Positions 17,321 to 25,024 of a stretch of DNA of 64,000 nt are shown here, in pieces. Numbering within the stretch: position 1 is the first letter of the stretch; every line of letters begins with the position of its first letter. This DNA comes from Roseibacterium beibuensis (GTDB taxonomy: Bacteria; Pseudomonadota; Alphaproteobacteria; Rhodobacterales; Rhodobacteraceae). Location: positions 806,001 to 870,000 of the forward strand of contig NZ_BAABHW010000002.1 in NCBI RefSeq assembly GCF_039542305.1. Reading direction: 5' to 3'. Both the position numbers and the translations under genes were made by a program. The notes beneath the pieces were generated by a model that was not told where the DNA came from, searched no databases, and worked only from the letters and a program-made list of their open reading frames with translations.

Positions 17321-17859
17321 GCCGCGCCGATCTCGCTCAGGGACACATCCGCCTCGTGGTCGCGGCCATACGCTACGAGGCCAATCGAGCGCACCTCTTC
17401 CGGGGCGATGCGCGCCCGCATGAGGCGGCCTGACGGCGCGAAACCGGCAAGGGACAGTGCCACGTCCGACCAGTCCGAGCTGGTCTCGAAGCCCGCCCGA
17501 TAATATTGCCAAGGGAGCCGCGTGCGCGTCGTGCGCAGGTGAATGAAATAGCGTTCGCCGTTGCCACGCACCCGAAGGCACAGAGCGGTCGTTCCGGGCG
17601 GCAAGCCTTCGGGCAGCGCCGTGCGCGTCTGGATGAAACCGCCCCGATTCTCAGTGGAAACCGTTCCGGTCAGGCGGATTGCCCCGCCTTCGACCCGGGC
17701 TTGGCCCTGCGAAACACCGCCCATGACGGTGTCGGCGAGGTAGGACCAGTCGAGATCTGTGACAGGCGTCATGGCTCCAAGCTCCAGCGCGGTCGCGGCA
17801 CGGGGCAAGGACAGCAGAGAGACAGGCACAAGCGCAAGCAAAGCCCGGCGAGAGATCAC
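17317..17859 (-). CDS. CIA30 (complex I intermediate-associated protein 30) family protein
   Basis: The 180-residue protein has an N-terminal signal peptide (ISRRALLALVPVSLLSLPRA) followed by the CIA30 jelly-roll pattern: SDTVMGGVSQG-like residues near 43-52, NRGGF near 71-75, and GNGERYFIHLRT near 99-110. Mitochondrial members (NDUFAF1) assist complex I assembly; bacterial secreted members are uncharacterised. The start is GTG, overlapping the accA stop by 4 bases, so it is coupled to accA. Confidence 0.8.
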   Translation of the reverse strand: MISRRALLALVPVSLLSLPRAATALELGAMTPVTDLDWSYLADTVMGGVSQGQARVEGGAIRLTGTVSTENRGGFIQTRTALPEGLPPGTTALCLRVRGNGERYFIHLRTTRTRLPWQYYRAGFETSSDWSDVALSLAGFAPSGRLMRARIAPEEVRSIGLVAYGRDHEADVSLSEIGAA

Positions 17860-18815
17860 GCAGCCAGCACCTTCGACCCCATGTCGAGATACTTGCGGCG
17901 ACGCGATGCAATCAGATCCGCGCCTCCGGCGTCCTTCAGTTGCGCCAGCATCGAGCGGATGGCTTTGCCGACCTCGGCAATCGTCGCCTCGGTATCGCGT
18001 TGTGCGCCGCCCGTCGGCTCCTTGATGACAAGGTCGCAGACCCCAAGCTTGTGCAGATCCTGGGCTGTCAGACGCAACGCCTCGGCGGCCTCGCGCATCT
18101 TCTCGGCATCCTTCCAGAGGATCGAAGCGCAGCCTTCGGGCGAGATGACAGAGTAGACGGAGTGTTCCAGCATCGCGAGCTTGTCGGCGGTGGCAAAGGC
18201 CACGGCGCCACCCGAACCGCCCTCACCGATGATGATGGAGATCAGGGGCACGCCGATCTGCAGGCATTTCTCGGTCGACCGGGCGATGGCCTCGGACTGG
18301 CCGCGCTCCTCGGCGCCCTTGCCGGGATAGGCACCGGGCGTGTCGACCAGCGTAATCACCGGCAAGCCGAAACGATCCGCCATATCCATCAGGCGGACGG
18401 CCTTGCGATAGCCCTCGGGCCGGGCCATGCCGAAATTGCGCTCGATCCGGGTCTTGGTGTCGTGGCCCTTTTCATGGCCGATCACCACGACGGGCTGATC
18501 GTCGAACCGCGCCAGACCGCCCATGACCGCATGGTCATCGGCAAAGTTCCGGTCCCCGGCCAGCGGCGTGTATTCCGTGAAAAGCGCCTTGATATAGGCC
18601 TCGCAATGCGGGCGCTGCGGATGGCGCGCCACCTGGCATTTCCGCCAGGGCGTGAGGTTCTTGTAGAGATCCACCAGCATGTCCGCGGCCTTGCGATCCA
18701 GCGCGGCGGCCTCGTCTCCGACATTGGCCTCTTCGCTGCGCCGGGCAAGCGCGCGCAGTTCCTCGGCCTTCCCCTCGATCTCGGCGAGCGGTTTTTCGAA
18801 GTCGAGATAGTGCAT
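17856..18815 (-). CDS. accA: Acetyl-CoA carboxylase carboxyltransferase subunit alpha
   Basis: With AccD it transfers the carboxyl group from biotin to acetyl-CoA, the first step of fatty acid synthesis. The 319-residue length is standard. Family features include the HYLDFEKPL opening, TPWRKCQVARHP, GMARPEGYRKA and IIGEGGSGGA. The ATG at 18815 is supported by this opening; the longer frame upstream runs into intergenic sequence. It is followed by the CIA30 gene with a GTGA overlap. accD is elsewhere. Confidence 0.95.
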   Translation of the reverse strand: MHYLDFEKPLAEIEGKAEELRALARRSEEANVGDEAAALDRKAADMLVDLYKNLTPWRKCQVARHPQRPHCEAYIKALFTEYTPLAGDRNFADDHAVMGGLARFDDQPVVVIGHEKGHDTKTRIERNFGMARPEGYRKAVRLMDMADRFGLPVITLVDTPGAYPGKGAEERGQSEAIARSTEKCLQIGVPLISIIIGEGGSGGAVAFATADKLAMLEHSVYSVISPEGCASILWKDAEKMREAAEALRLTAQDLHKLGVCDLVIKEPTGGAQRDTEATIAEVGKAIRSMLAQLKDAGGADLIASRRRKYLDMGSKVLAA

Positions 18816-18920
18816 GGTAGCAATCATCCGTTCCGTGGCGTCCCGCGTTATATGGCTGGGGCGCAGGCCGGATGCAACAAGCCGCGGCACGGGCCGCGGC
18901 TTGGATCTGCGCTTGGGCCG

Positions 18921-18974
18921 GAAAAACCGTTGCGAAGGTTTTTCGGCGCCGAAGATTGTTCGCGAACAATCTTC
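18921..18974. repeat. Two adjacent stem-loops with a 24-bp perfect palindrome
   Basis: Positions 18951-18974 are a perfect palindrome (half-site GAAGATTGTTCG). Just to its left GAAAAACC (18921-18928) and GGTTTTTC (about 18937-18944) form a second hairpin with a GTTGCGAA loop. They lie 4 bases downstream of the malyl-CoA lyase stop and about 100 bases before accA, so they probably terminate the lyase transcript, with the reverse-strand second stem acting as reinforcement. Confidence 0.6.
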
Positions 18975-18977
18975 CTG

Positions 18978-19937
18978 TCAGCTGGCCGCGATCATCTCGG
19001 CCTGTTTGACGATCACCTCGGCCTGCTTGATGGACGCGATATCGACCAGACGCCCCTTGTAGACGGTGGCCCCCGCGCCTTCGGCCTTGGCCTTTTCCAT
19101 CGCCTCCAGAATCTCGCGCGCCTCGGCCACGGCTTCGTCCGACGGGGTGAACACCTCGTTGGCCAGCGTCACCTGCTTGGGGTGGATCGCCCATTTGCCC
19201 ACCATACCCAGCGTGGCCGAGCGGCGCGCCTGCGCACGGAAGCCCTCATCATCCGAGAAATCACCAAACGGGCCGTCGACCGGCAGCACCCCATGGGTGC
19301 GGCAAGCCGCGACGATGGCCGCCTGCGCCCAATGCCAAGGATCGCTGTAATAGCGGCTGCCCTCGTGGTGCATGTAGTAGTTTTCCTGCGTGCCGCCAAT
19401 GCCGGTGGTCTGCATCCCCATCGAGGCCGCGAAATCGGCGGCCCCCAGGCTCATGGCATGCAAGCGGGGCGAAGAAGCCGCGATTTCCTCGACATGGGCG
19501 ATGCCGGCGGCCGATTCGATGATGACCTCGAAGCCGATCTTCTTGGTCCGGCCCATGGCCGCCTCGATCGAGGTGACGAGCGCGTCGACGGCGTAAATGT
19601 CGGACGCATTGCCGACCTTGGGGATCATGATCTGGTCCAGCCGTTCGCTGGCCTGTTCCAGCAGGTCGACCACGTCACGATACCAGTAGGGGCTGTCGAG
19701 GCCGTTGATCCGCACGCTCAGCGTCTTGGTCCCCCAATCGACACTGCCGATGGCCTCGATCACGTTCTTGCGGGCCGCGTCCTTGTCATCGGGGGCGACC
19801 GAATCCTCGAGGTCGAGGTTGATCACGTCCGCGTCGGAACTCGCCATTTTCTCGAAGATCGCAGGGCGCGACCCCGGGCCGAACAGCTGGCAGCGGTTGG
19901 GGCGGGCGACGGGTTGCGGCTGGATGCGAAAGCTCAT
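18978..19937 (-). CDS. mcl1: L-malyl-CoA/beta-methylmalyl-CoA lyase
   Basis: A 319-residue HpcH/CitE-family lyase whose opening (SFRIQPQPVARPNRCQLFGP) and length match the Rhodobacter Mcl1 enzymes. These cleave beta-methylmalyl-CoA and malyl-CoA to glyoxylate plus propionyl-CoA or acetyl-CoA in the ethylmalonyl-CoA pathway. Visible motifs are the acidic metal-binding LDLEDSV near 46-52 and GFEVIIESAAGI near 140-151. The ATG at 19937 is preferred over an upstream in-frame ATG that would add a basic, unrelated segment. The gene stands between two intergenic gaps and is probably monocistronic. Confidence 0.9.
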   Translation of the reverse strand: MSFRIQPQPVARPNRCQLFGPGSRPAIFEKMASSDADVINLDLEDSVAPDDKDAARKNVIEAIGSVDWGTKTLSVRINGLDSPYWYRDVVDLLEQASERLDQIMIPKVGNASDIYAVDALVTSIEAAMGRTKKIGFEVIIESAAGIAHVEEIAASSPRLHAMSLGAADFAASMGMQTTGIGGTQENYYMHHEGSRYYSDPWHWAQAAIVAACRTHGVLPVDGPFGDFSDDEGFRAQARRSATLGMVGKWAIHPKQVTLANEVFTPSDEAVAEAREILEAMEKAKAEGAGATVYKGRLVDIASIKQAEVIVKQAEMIAAS

Positions 19938-20053
19938 GGCGGCTCCTCGGGTGTATGCGACAGTATATTTCGCAAGAGTCGCGCCGAGGGATAGAATGCT
20001 GCGCGCGCAAGCGCAAGTGCTGCGCCGCCGCAAAACGCGGTTGCTCGTGCGCG

Positions 20054-20326
20054 TCAGCGACGGCGATCGCGCTTCCGGGTCCGGCGGCGCTGCGCGGCCT
20101 CGGTCGGGATAAGGATCAACGCGGCCGCCGCACCCACGATGGCGTCGACACCCGGCGAGCCGAGGCTGAAATGAAACAGCGACCGCAGGAAATAGAGGAC
20201 CAGCACCGCGCCAAAGGCGATCAGCACCGAGGGGACAATGCCATTATGCGTCCAGCCCCATTTCTCGAACAGGAAGGCGACGATACCGGCCAGCATCAGC
20301 GAGCCGAAGAACGAAAACAGGATCAT
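20054..20326 (-). CDS. Small membrane protein downstream of fmt
   Basis: A 90-residue protein with two to three hydrophobic segments (about 1-20, 30-50 and 58-75) and a strongly basic tail (RRRTRKRDRRR). I do not recognise the family. Its ATG is one base from the fmt stop, so it looks like the last gene of the deformylase-fmt operon. Confidence 0.65.
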   Translation of the reverse strand: MILFSFFGSLMLAGIVAFLFEKWGWTHNGIVPSVLIAFGAVLVLYFLRSLFHFSLGSPGVDAIVGAAAALILIPTEAAQRRRTRKRDRRR

Positions 20327-20327
20327 C

Positions 20328-21251
20328 TCAACCTTCCCCTTGTTCAGCGCCCAACACCGTTCCGGGCGTCAACCGCGCCCCGCGCAGCCAGTCATCGGCC
20401 GCCATGGGCGGTTTACCCTCTGGCTGAACACGCGTGACCTCGACCGCACCTCGACCGCAGGCGATGATCAGACCGGTCAGAACCTCACCCGCTGTGCCGC
20501 TGCCATCTGCCATGCGCGAGGCCAGCAGTTTCACCCGCTTGCCGTCGATCATGGTCCAAGACCCCGGGAAAGGCGAGAGGCCGCGGATCTTGCGATCGAC
20601 GGTCTCGGCGGGATCGGCCCAGTCGATACGGGCCTCGGCCTTGTCGATCTTCTCGGCATAGGTGACGCCCTGCTCGGGCTGGGGCTCCGGCGTCAGGTCG
20701 GGCAGTTGGTGCAGCGCCTCAAGGATCGCCTCGGCGCCAAGGAGCGACAAGCGATCATGCAACTCGGCGGCGGTTTCCTCGGCCCCGATGGGGATGGCGC
20801 GGCGCAAAAGAACAGGGCCGGTATCAAGGCCCGCCTCCATCTGCATGATGCAGACGCCGGTCTCCGCGTCGCCGGCCATGATCGCGCGCTGGATTGGCGC
20901 CGCCCCGCGCCAGCGTGGAAGAAGGCTGGCATGGATGTTCAGGCACCCTTGTTTCGGCGCGTCCAGAACGGGCTGCGGCAGGATCAGACCGTAGGCGACC
21001 ACCACGGCCAGATCTGCGTCCAATGCCGCGAATTCCTGCTGCGCCTCGTCATTGCGCAGGCTTTTGGGATTCCGCACGGGCAAGCCATGCGCCTCGGCAG
21101 CCAGGTGCACCGGGCTTTTGCGTTCCTTCTTGCCGCGCCCGGCGGGACGGGGCGGCTGGCAATAGACGCATGCGATCTCGTGCCCATCCGCCACCAGTGC
21201 GTCGAGGACGGGAACCGAGAAATCAGGCGTGCCCATGAAGATAAGGCGCAT
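20328..21251 (-). CDS. fmt: Methionyl-tRNA formyltransferase
   Basis: Fmt formylates initiator Met-tRNA using 10-formyl-tetrahydrofolate. The 307-residue protein has the opening MRLIFMGTPDFSV, the catalytic triad as N105, H107 and D143, and the SLLPRWRGAAP folate-binding signature at 109-119. The ATG at 21251 shares one base with the stop of the upstream deformylase-like gene (TGATG). Sitting in one operon with genes for deformylases couples addition and removal of the formyl group. Confidence 0.95.
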   Translation of the reverse strand: MRLIFMGTPDFSVPVLDALVADGHEIACVYCQPPRPAGRGKKERKSPVHLAAEAHGLPVRNPKSLRNDEAQQEFAALDADLAVVVAYGLILPQPVLDAPKQGCLNIHASLLPRWRGAAPIQRAIMAGDAETGVCIMQMEAGLDTGPVLLRRAIPIGAEETAAELHDRLSLLGAEAILEALHQLPDLTPEPQPEQGVTYAEKIDKAEARIDWADPAETVDRKIRGLSPFPGSWTMIDGKRVKLLASRMADGSGTAGEVLTGLIIACGRGAVEVTRVQPEGKPPMAADDWLRGARLTPGTVLGAEQGEG

Positions 21252-21745
21252 CAGGCGGTCTTCCTCGCTTTGCGCAGCAGCATGTCCCGCTTCACCTTGG
21301 ACAGGTTGTCGAAGAACATGCGCCCGTTCAGGTGGTCGATCTGGTGCTGAACCGAGGTGGCCCACAGTCCGGTGAACTCGCGGCGCACCCGCATGCCGTG
21401 GTGATCGGTGAAGGCCACGGTCACCGGGTCCGGGCGGATGATCTTTGCACTGACGTCGGGCAGGTTCGGGCTGGCCTCGTCATGCGGGCGGGTGCCGGGG
21501 CCAGAGGCGACGATCTCAGGGTCGGCCAGCCGAACGGCAAAGCCGCGTTCGTCGCTGGCATCGACCACGGCGAGGCGCAGCATCACGCCGATTTGCGGCG
21601 CGGCGAGGCCGACGCCCGGCATCGCCTCCATCGTGTCGATCATGTCATCCCAGATCGCGCGGATCTTGTCGGTGATCTCACCCACGGGCTCGGCCGGGGT
21701 GCGCAGCCGCTTGTCGGGCCAGGGAATGCACGGACGCGCCGTCAT
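21251..21745 (-). CDS. Peptide deformylase-like protein with altered metal site
   Basis: A 164-residue deformylase homologue. Motif 1 is intact (GVGLAAPQIG, 44-53). The second motif, normally EGCLS, reads EASPNL with Ser92 in place of the metal-binding cysteine. The HEXXH motif reads HQIDH (134-138), with Gln in place of the catalytic Glu. Both changes remove functions needed for deformylation, so it is probably not an active deformylase. The reading frame is otherwise intact and length normal, so it appears maintained. It overlaps the preceding deformylase by 4 bases and fmt by 1 base. A structural or regulatory role is possible. Confidence 0.8.
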   Translation of the reverse strand: MTARPCIPWPDKRLRTPAEPVGEITDKIRAIWDDMIDTMEAMPGVGLAAPQIGVMLRLAVVDASDERGFAVRLADPEIVASGPGTRPHDEASPNLPDVSAKIIRPDPVTVAFTDHHGMRVRREFTGLWATSVQHQIDHLNGRMFFDNLSKVKRDMLLRKARKTA

Positions 21746-22200
21746 GCAGCCATACCATCGGTGATGAGAATGCCGTCCAAATGGTCGCGCTCGTGCTGGA
21801 CGCAGACCGCGTCGAACCCGCCGAACCGCGCCTGTTGCGTTTGGCCCGAAAGCGATTGCCAGCGCAACTCGACCCAACGGGGCCGCTTGATGCGCACAGG
21901 TTGGCCGGGGATCGACAGGCAGCGTTCCTCGTACTCGGCCATTTCGGCAGCGGCCGCGATAATCTCGGGGTTCACGAAGACCATGGGGCTTGGCGCCCCC
22001 TCTTTCCATGTGGTGTCCGTGACGAAGATGCGCGCGGCCACACCGATCTGCGGCGCGGCAAGCCCTCGCCCCTCGGCGGCATAGAGCGTCTGAATCAGGT
22101 CCATCGCCAGGTCGCCCAGCGCGCCATCGAACCGCTCGACCGGCGCGCAGACCTGCGACAACACCGGGTCCGGGGCAAGGACGACCGGGCGCACCGCCAT
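21742..22200 (-). CDS. def: Peptide deformylase, second paralogue
   Basis: A 152-residue deformylase with the three motifs: GRGLAAPQIG (44-53), ERCLS with the ligand Cys94, and HERDH (136-140). The usual glycine of EGCLS is arginine, a change also seen in other deformylase subclasses. The protein is shorter at the C-terminus than the first paralogue. It overlaps the first deformylase by 1 base and the third by 4. Metal binding looks intact, so activity is plausible; its substrate preference versus the first copy is unknown. Confidence 0.85.
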   Translation of the reverse strand: MAVRPVVLAPDPVLSQVCAPVERFDGALGDLAMDLIQTLYAAEGRGLAAPQIGVAARIFVTDTTWKEGAPSPMVFVNPEIIAAAAEMAEYEERCLSIPGQPVRIKRPRWVELRWQSLSGQTQQARFGGFDAVCVQHERDHLDGILITDGMAA

Positions 22201-22730
22201 CAGCCGGCTTCCCGCGCGCGCTCTTTCTTGAGCTTGACCATCTTGCGGGTAATCATCTGGCGCTTCAGCGGCTTGAGATAGTCGATGAACAGCTTGCCAT
22301 TCAGGTGATCGATCTCGTGCTGCACGCAAGTGGCCCACAGCCCGTCGAAGGTTTCGCGCTGCGCGTTGCCGTTCGGATCCATCCATTCGACGGTCACCGC
22401 GGCGGGGCGTTCGACATCCGCGAAGATTTCCGGGATGGACAGGCACCCCTCTTCGTAGACGCTGGTTTCGTCCGATTGCGCGACGATCCGGGGGTTGAAC
22501 ATGGCGAGCGGTCGCGGCGCGGCAGCCTCGTCCTGGCCCTTGGCGCAATCCAGAACGATCAGGCTGGTCATCACACCGATCTGCGGCGCAGCCAGACCGA
22601 TACCCGGCGCGCCATACATCGTTTCCAACATGTCATCGGCCAGCACCCGCAACTCGTCCGACAAATCGGGCACAGGGGCGACGACCTTTTTCAAGCGTGG
22701 GTCGGGATGGATCAAGATGGGCCTTTGCAT
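22200..22730 (-). CDS. def: Peptide deformylase, canonical copy
   Basis: Removes the N-formyl group from new polypeptides. All motifs are canonical: GIGLAAPQIG at 43-52, EEGCLS at 93-98 with Cys96, and HEIDH at 138-142 giving two histidine ligands and the catalytic Glu139. 176 residues is normal. The ATG at 22730 fits the family start (MQRPILIHPDPRL); an upstream in-frame ATG adds an unrelated segment. It is the first gene of a five-gene operon with two paralogues, fmt and a small membrane protein. Confidence 0.95.
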   Translation of the reverse strand: MQRPILIHPDPRLKKVVAPVPDLSDELRVLADDMLETMYGAPGIGLAAPQIGVMTSLIVLDCAKGQDEAAAPRPLAMFNPRIVAQSDETSVYEEGCLSIPEIFADVERPAAVTVEWMDPNGNAQRETFDGLWATCVQHEIDHLNGKLFIDYLKPLKRQMITRKMVKLKKERAREAG

Positions 22731-22972
22731 GCCGGTGAGATAGGCGATCCGGCACGCGGTCGCAACTGACCGCGACCCTATGGCTTGACCTTCCGCCAGC
22801 AAGGCCGGAGAAATTCACAGGCAGCGCGCGAGACGCGAACTGCCTGAAAGTCATCCTTTCCCACCTATGCGAAAAATTGCAGAACGCTTGTTCCAAGAAT
22901 GAGTATTGAAATAGGATCATCATTCTGCTTCTTGGGAAAAATGAGAACGAAGCGGAGTCCAGGGGCACTTAC

Positions 22973-24142
22973 ATGAGTTTCGACGAGATCATCGACCGAC
23001 GCGGCACCCATTGCGTGAAATGGGACATGATGGACACGCTCTACGGCGTCTCCCCGGATACAGGTTTGGCCATGTGGGTCGCCGACATGGATTTCCGGCC
23101 ACCCAACTGCGTGCAGGAGGCCGTTCGCGGGATGCTCGATCATGGCATCTACGGCTATTTCGGCGATGACAGCGCCTACAAGGGTGCGATCCAGTGGTGG
23201 ATGGACAACCGCCACGGCTGGACAGTGGACCCGGACTGGATCTTCACGACACATGGCCTGGTGAACGGCACCGCCATGTGCCTCGATGCATTCACGAAGG
23301 AAGGCGACGGCGTGGTTCTGTTCACGCCCGTCTATCACGCGTTCGCCAAGGTCATCCGCGCCTCGAACCGTGACCTGCGGGAATTGCAGATGCCCATCGA
23401 GGATGGCACCTACCGCCTCGATTTCGAGGCGTTCGACGCCCAGATGACCGGCAATGAGAAGATGCTGGTCTTCTGCTCGCCCCACAACCCCGGCGGCCGC
23501 GTCTGGACCCGCGAGGAGCTTGAGGGCGTGGCCGAGTTCGCGCGCCGCCATGACCTGATCGTGGTGTCGGACGAAATCCACCATGACCTTGTGATGCCGG
23601 GGCAGTCGCACATCCCGATGGCCAGGATCGAGGGGCTGGACGACCGGCTCGTGATGATGACGGCGGCCACCAAGACCTTCAACATCGCAGGGGCACATGT
23701 TGGCAACGTGATCATCCCCGACCCGGATCTGCGCGCGCGGTTCGGGGCACGGATGATGGCCCTTGGCATGTCGCCCAACAGCTTCGGCCTGCACATGGTC
23801 ACCGCCGCCTATTCGCCCGAGGGTGCAGCCTGGGTGGATGAGCTGATGACCTATATCGCCGCCAATGCCGAGGTCTTCGATGCGGGCATCGCCGCCATTC
23901 CCGGCGTCACCTCGATGCCGCTGCAATCCACTTACCTGTCCTGGGTGGATTTCTCGGGCACCGGCATGAGCCGCGAGGAATTCACCGCCCGGGTGGAGAA
24001 AGAGGCCGGCATCGCCGCCAACCATGGCCCGACCTTCGGCAAGGGCGGCGAGACCTGGATGCGCTTCAACCTCGCCGCGCCGCGCTCGGTGATCGAAGAC
24101 GCGGCAGGCCGCCTTCAAAGTGCCTTTGCCGATTTGCAATAA
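22973..24142 (+). CDS. patB: MalY/PatB-type PLP-dependent C-S lyase
   Basis: A 389-residue fold-type I PLP enzyme. The opening FDEIIDRRGTHCVKWD and the DMDF segment near 39-42 are typical of the MalY/PatB group. The PLP lysine is K234 in TAATKTFN, and SPHNPGGRVW at 169-178 contributes to substrate binding. Members act as cystathionine beta-lyases or cysteine-S-conjugate lyases; in roseobacters some supply methanethiol or process sulfur compounds. The 242-base upstream region is unusually AT-rich for this window and probably carries its promoter. Confidence 0.88.
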   Translation: MSFDEIIDRRGTHCVKWDMMDTLYGVSPDTGLAMWVADMDFRPPNCVQEAVRGMLDHGIYGYFGDDSAYKGAIQWWMDNRHGWTVDPDWIFTTHGLVNGTAMCLDAFTKEGDGVVLFTPVYHAFAKVIRASNRDLRELQMPIEDGTYRLDFEAFDAQMTGNEKMLVFCSPHNPGGRVWTREELEGVAEFARRHDLIVVSDEIHHDLVMPGQSHIPMARIEGLDDRLVMMTAATKTFNIAGAHVGNVIIPDPDLRARFGARMMALGMSPNSFGLHMVTAAYSPEGAAWVDELMTYIAANAEVFDAGIAAIPGVTSMPLQSTYLSWVDFSGTGMSREEFTARVEKEAGIAANHGPTFGKGGETWMRFNLAAPRSVIEDAAGRLQSAFADLQ

Positions 24143-24145
24143 GGG

Positions 24146-25024
24146 TCAGGCGCCCCGGCGCTGCCGCAACAGGTAAAGGGCGAGGCTGCCGATCACGACG
24201 GCCCCGCCCACCAACATCAGCGGGGTCGGCGCCTCGCCATAGCCCAGCCAGACCCAAAGTGGGCCAAGCACCGTTTCCAGCAGCATCAGAAGCGACACAT
24301 TCGCCGCAGCCGTGTGCCGCGAGGCGAGCGACAGCGCAAAGAACCCTACGGGCAGGATCACGACACCGGTGATCGCGATGGCCCAGACCTCCCCCTGCCC
24401 CATCTGTGCGGGTCCTGTGATGGCCACGCCAACCAACCCCGCCATCAACGCCCCCGCGCCCACGGCCGGTAGAATGGGCAACCCGCCCGACCTCCGGATC
24501 AGCACGAAGGAAAAGGCGAGACAGGCCGCCACCCCCAATCCCATCGCGCCGCCCAGCAGGCTGGCCACATCCCAAGGCGTACTGGCGTCGGGCTTTCCCA
24601 GGATGGCCAGCGCGATGCCTGCCAGCACCGCGGCGATGGTGGCCCATGTCGCACGGCTTGTCGGCTCCCCCAGCATCAGGCGTGAAAAGACGGCGGCAAA
24701 GACCGGCACCGTGGCCACGCCCAGCAAGACCACCGTCACAGGTGCAATGGCGATCCCGATGGCAAAAAATGCCCCGTTCACCGCCTGAGACAGCGCCACG
24801 CCAAGCCCCGAAAGCGTTGCCAATGCCGTGATGTCGGCACGCAGGTGCCCCCTGTGCAAGACCGCCCAGGCCGCCAGCATCAGGACCCCCATCAGGGTGC
24901 CCCGCCAGCCCATCATCTGCACGCCGCCCATCCCCGAGATGCGCATCAGCAGCGTGTCGGGGGTCAGGGCCAGCGCGCCGAACGTGGCCAGCGCAAGGCC
25001 GAACAGGGGATGACGCGACCTCAC
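24146..25024 (-). CDS. EamA/DMT-family transporter
   Basis: A 292-residue membrane protein with about ten hydrophobic helices arranged as two EamA repeats (the second begins near residue 145 with a glycine-rich loop). These carriers export metabolites or drugs; the substrate is not predictable. The GTG at 25024 forms a GTGA overlap with the stop of the MobA fusion gene and starts the protein just before the first helix, so it is preferred over an upstream ATG that would add an arginine-rich segment inside the MobA gene. Confidence 0.82.
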   Translation of the reverse strand: MRSRHPLFGLALATFGALALTPDTLLMRISGMGGVQMMGWRGTLMGVLMLAAWAVLHRGHLRADITALATLSGLGVALSQAVNGAFFAIGIAIAPVTVVLLGVATVPVFAAVFSRLMLGEPTSRATWATIAAVLAGIALAILGKPDASTPWDVASLLGGAMGLGVAACLAFSFVLIRRSGGLPILPAVGAGALMAGLVGVAITGPAQMGQGEVWAIAITGVVILPVGFFALSLASRHTAAANVSLLMLLETVLGPLWVWLGYGEAPTPLMLVGGAVVIGSLALYLLRQRRGA

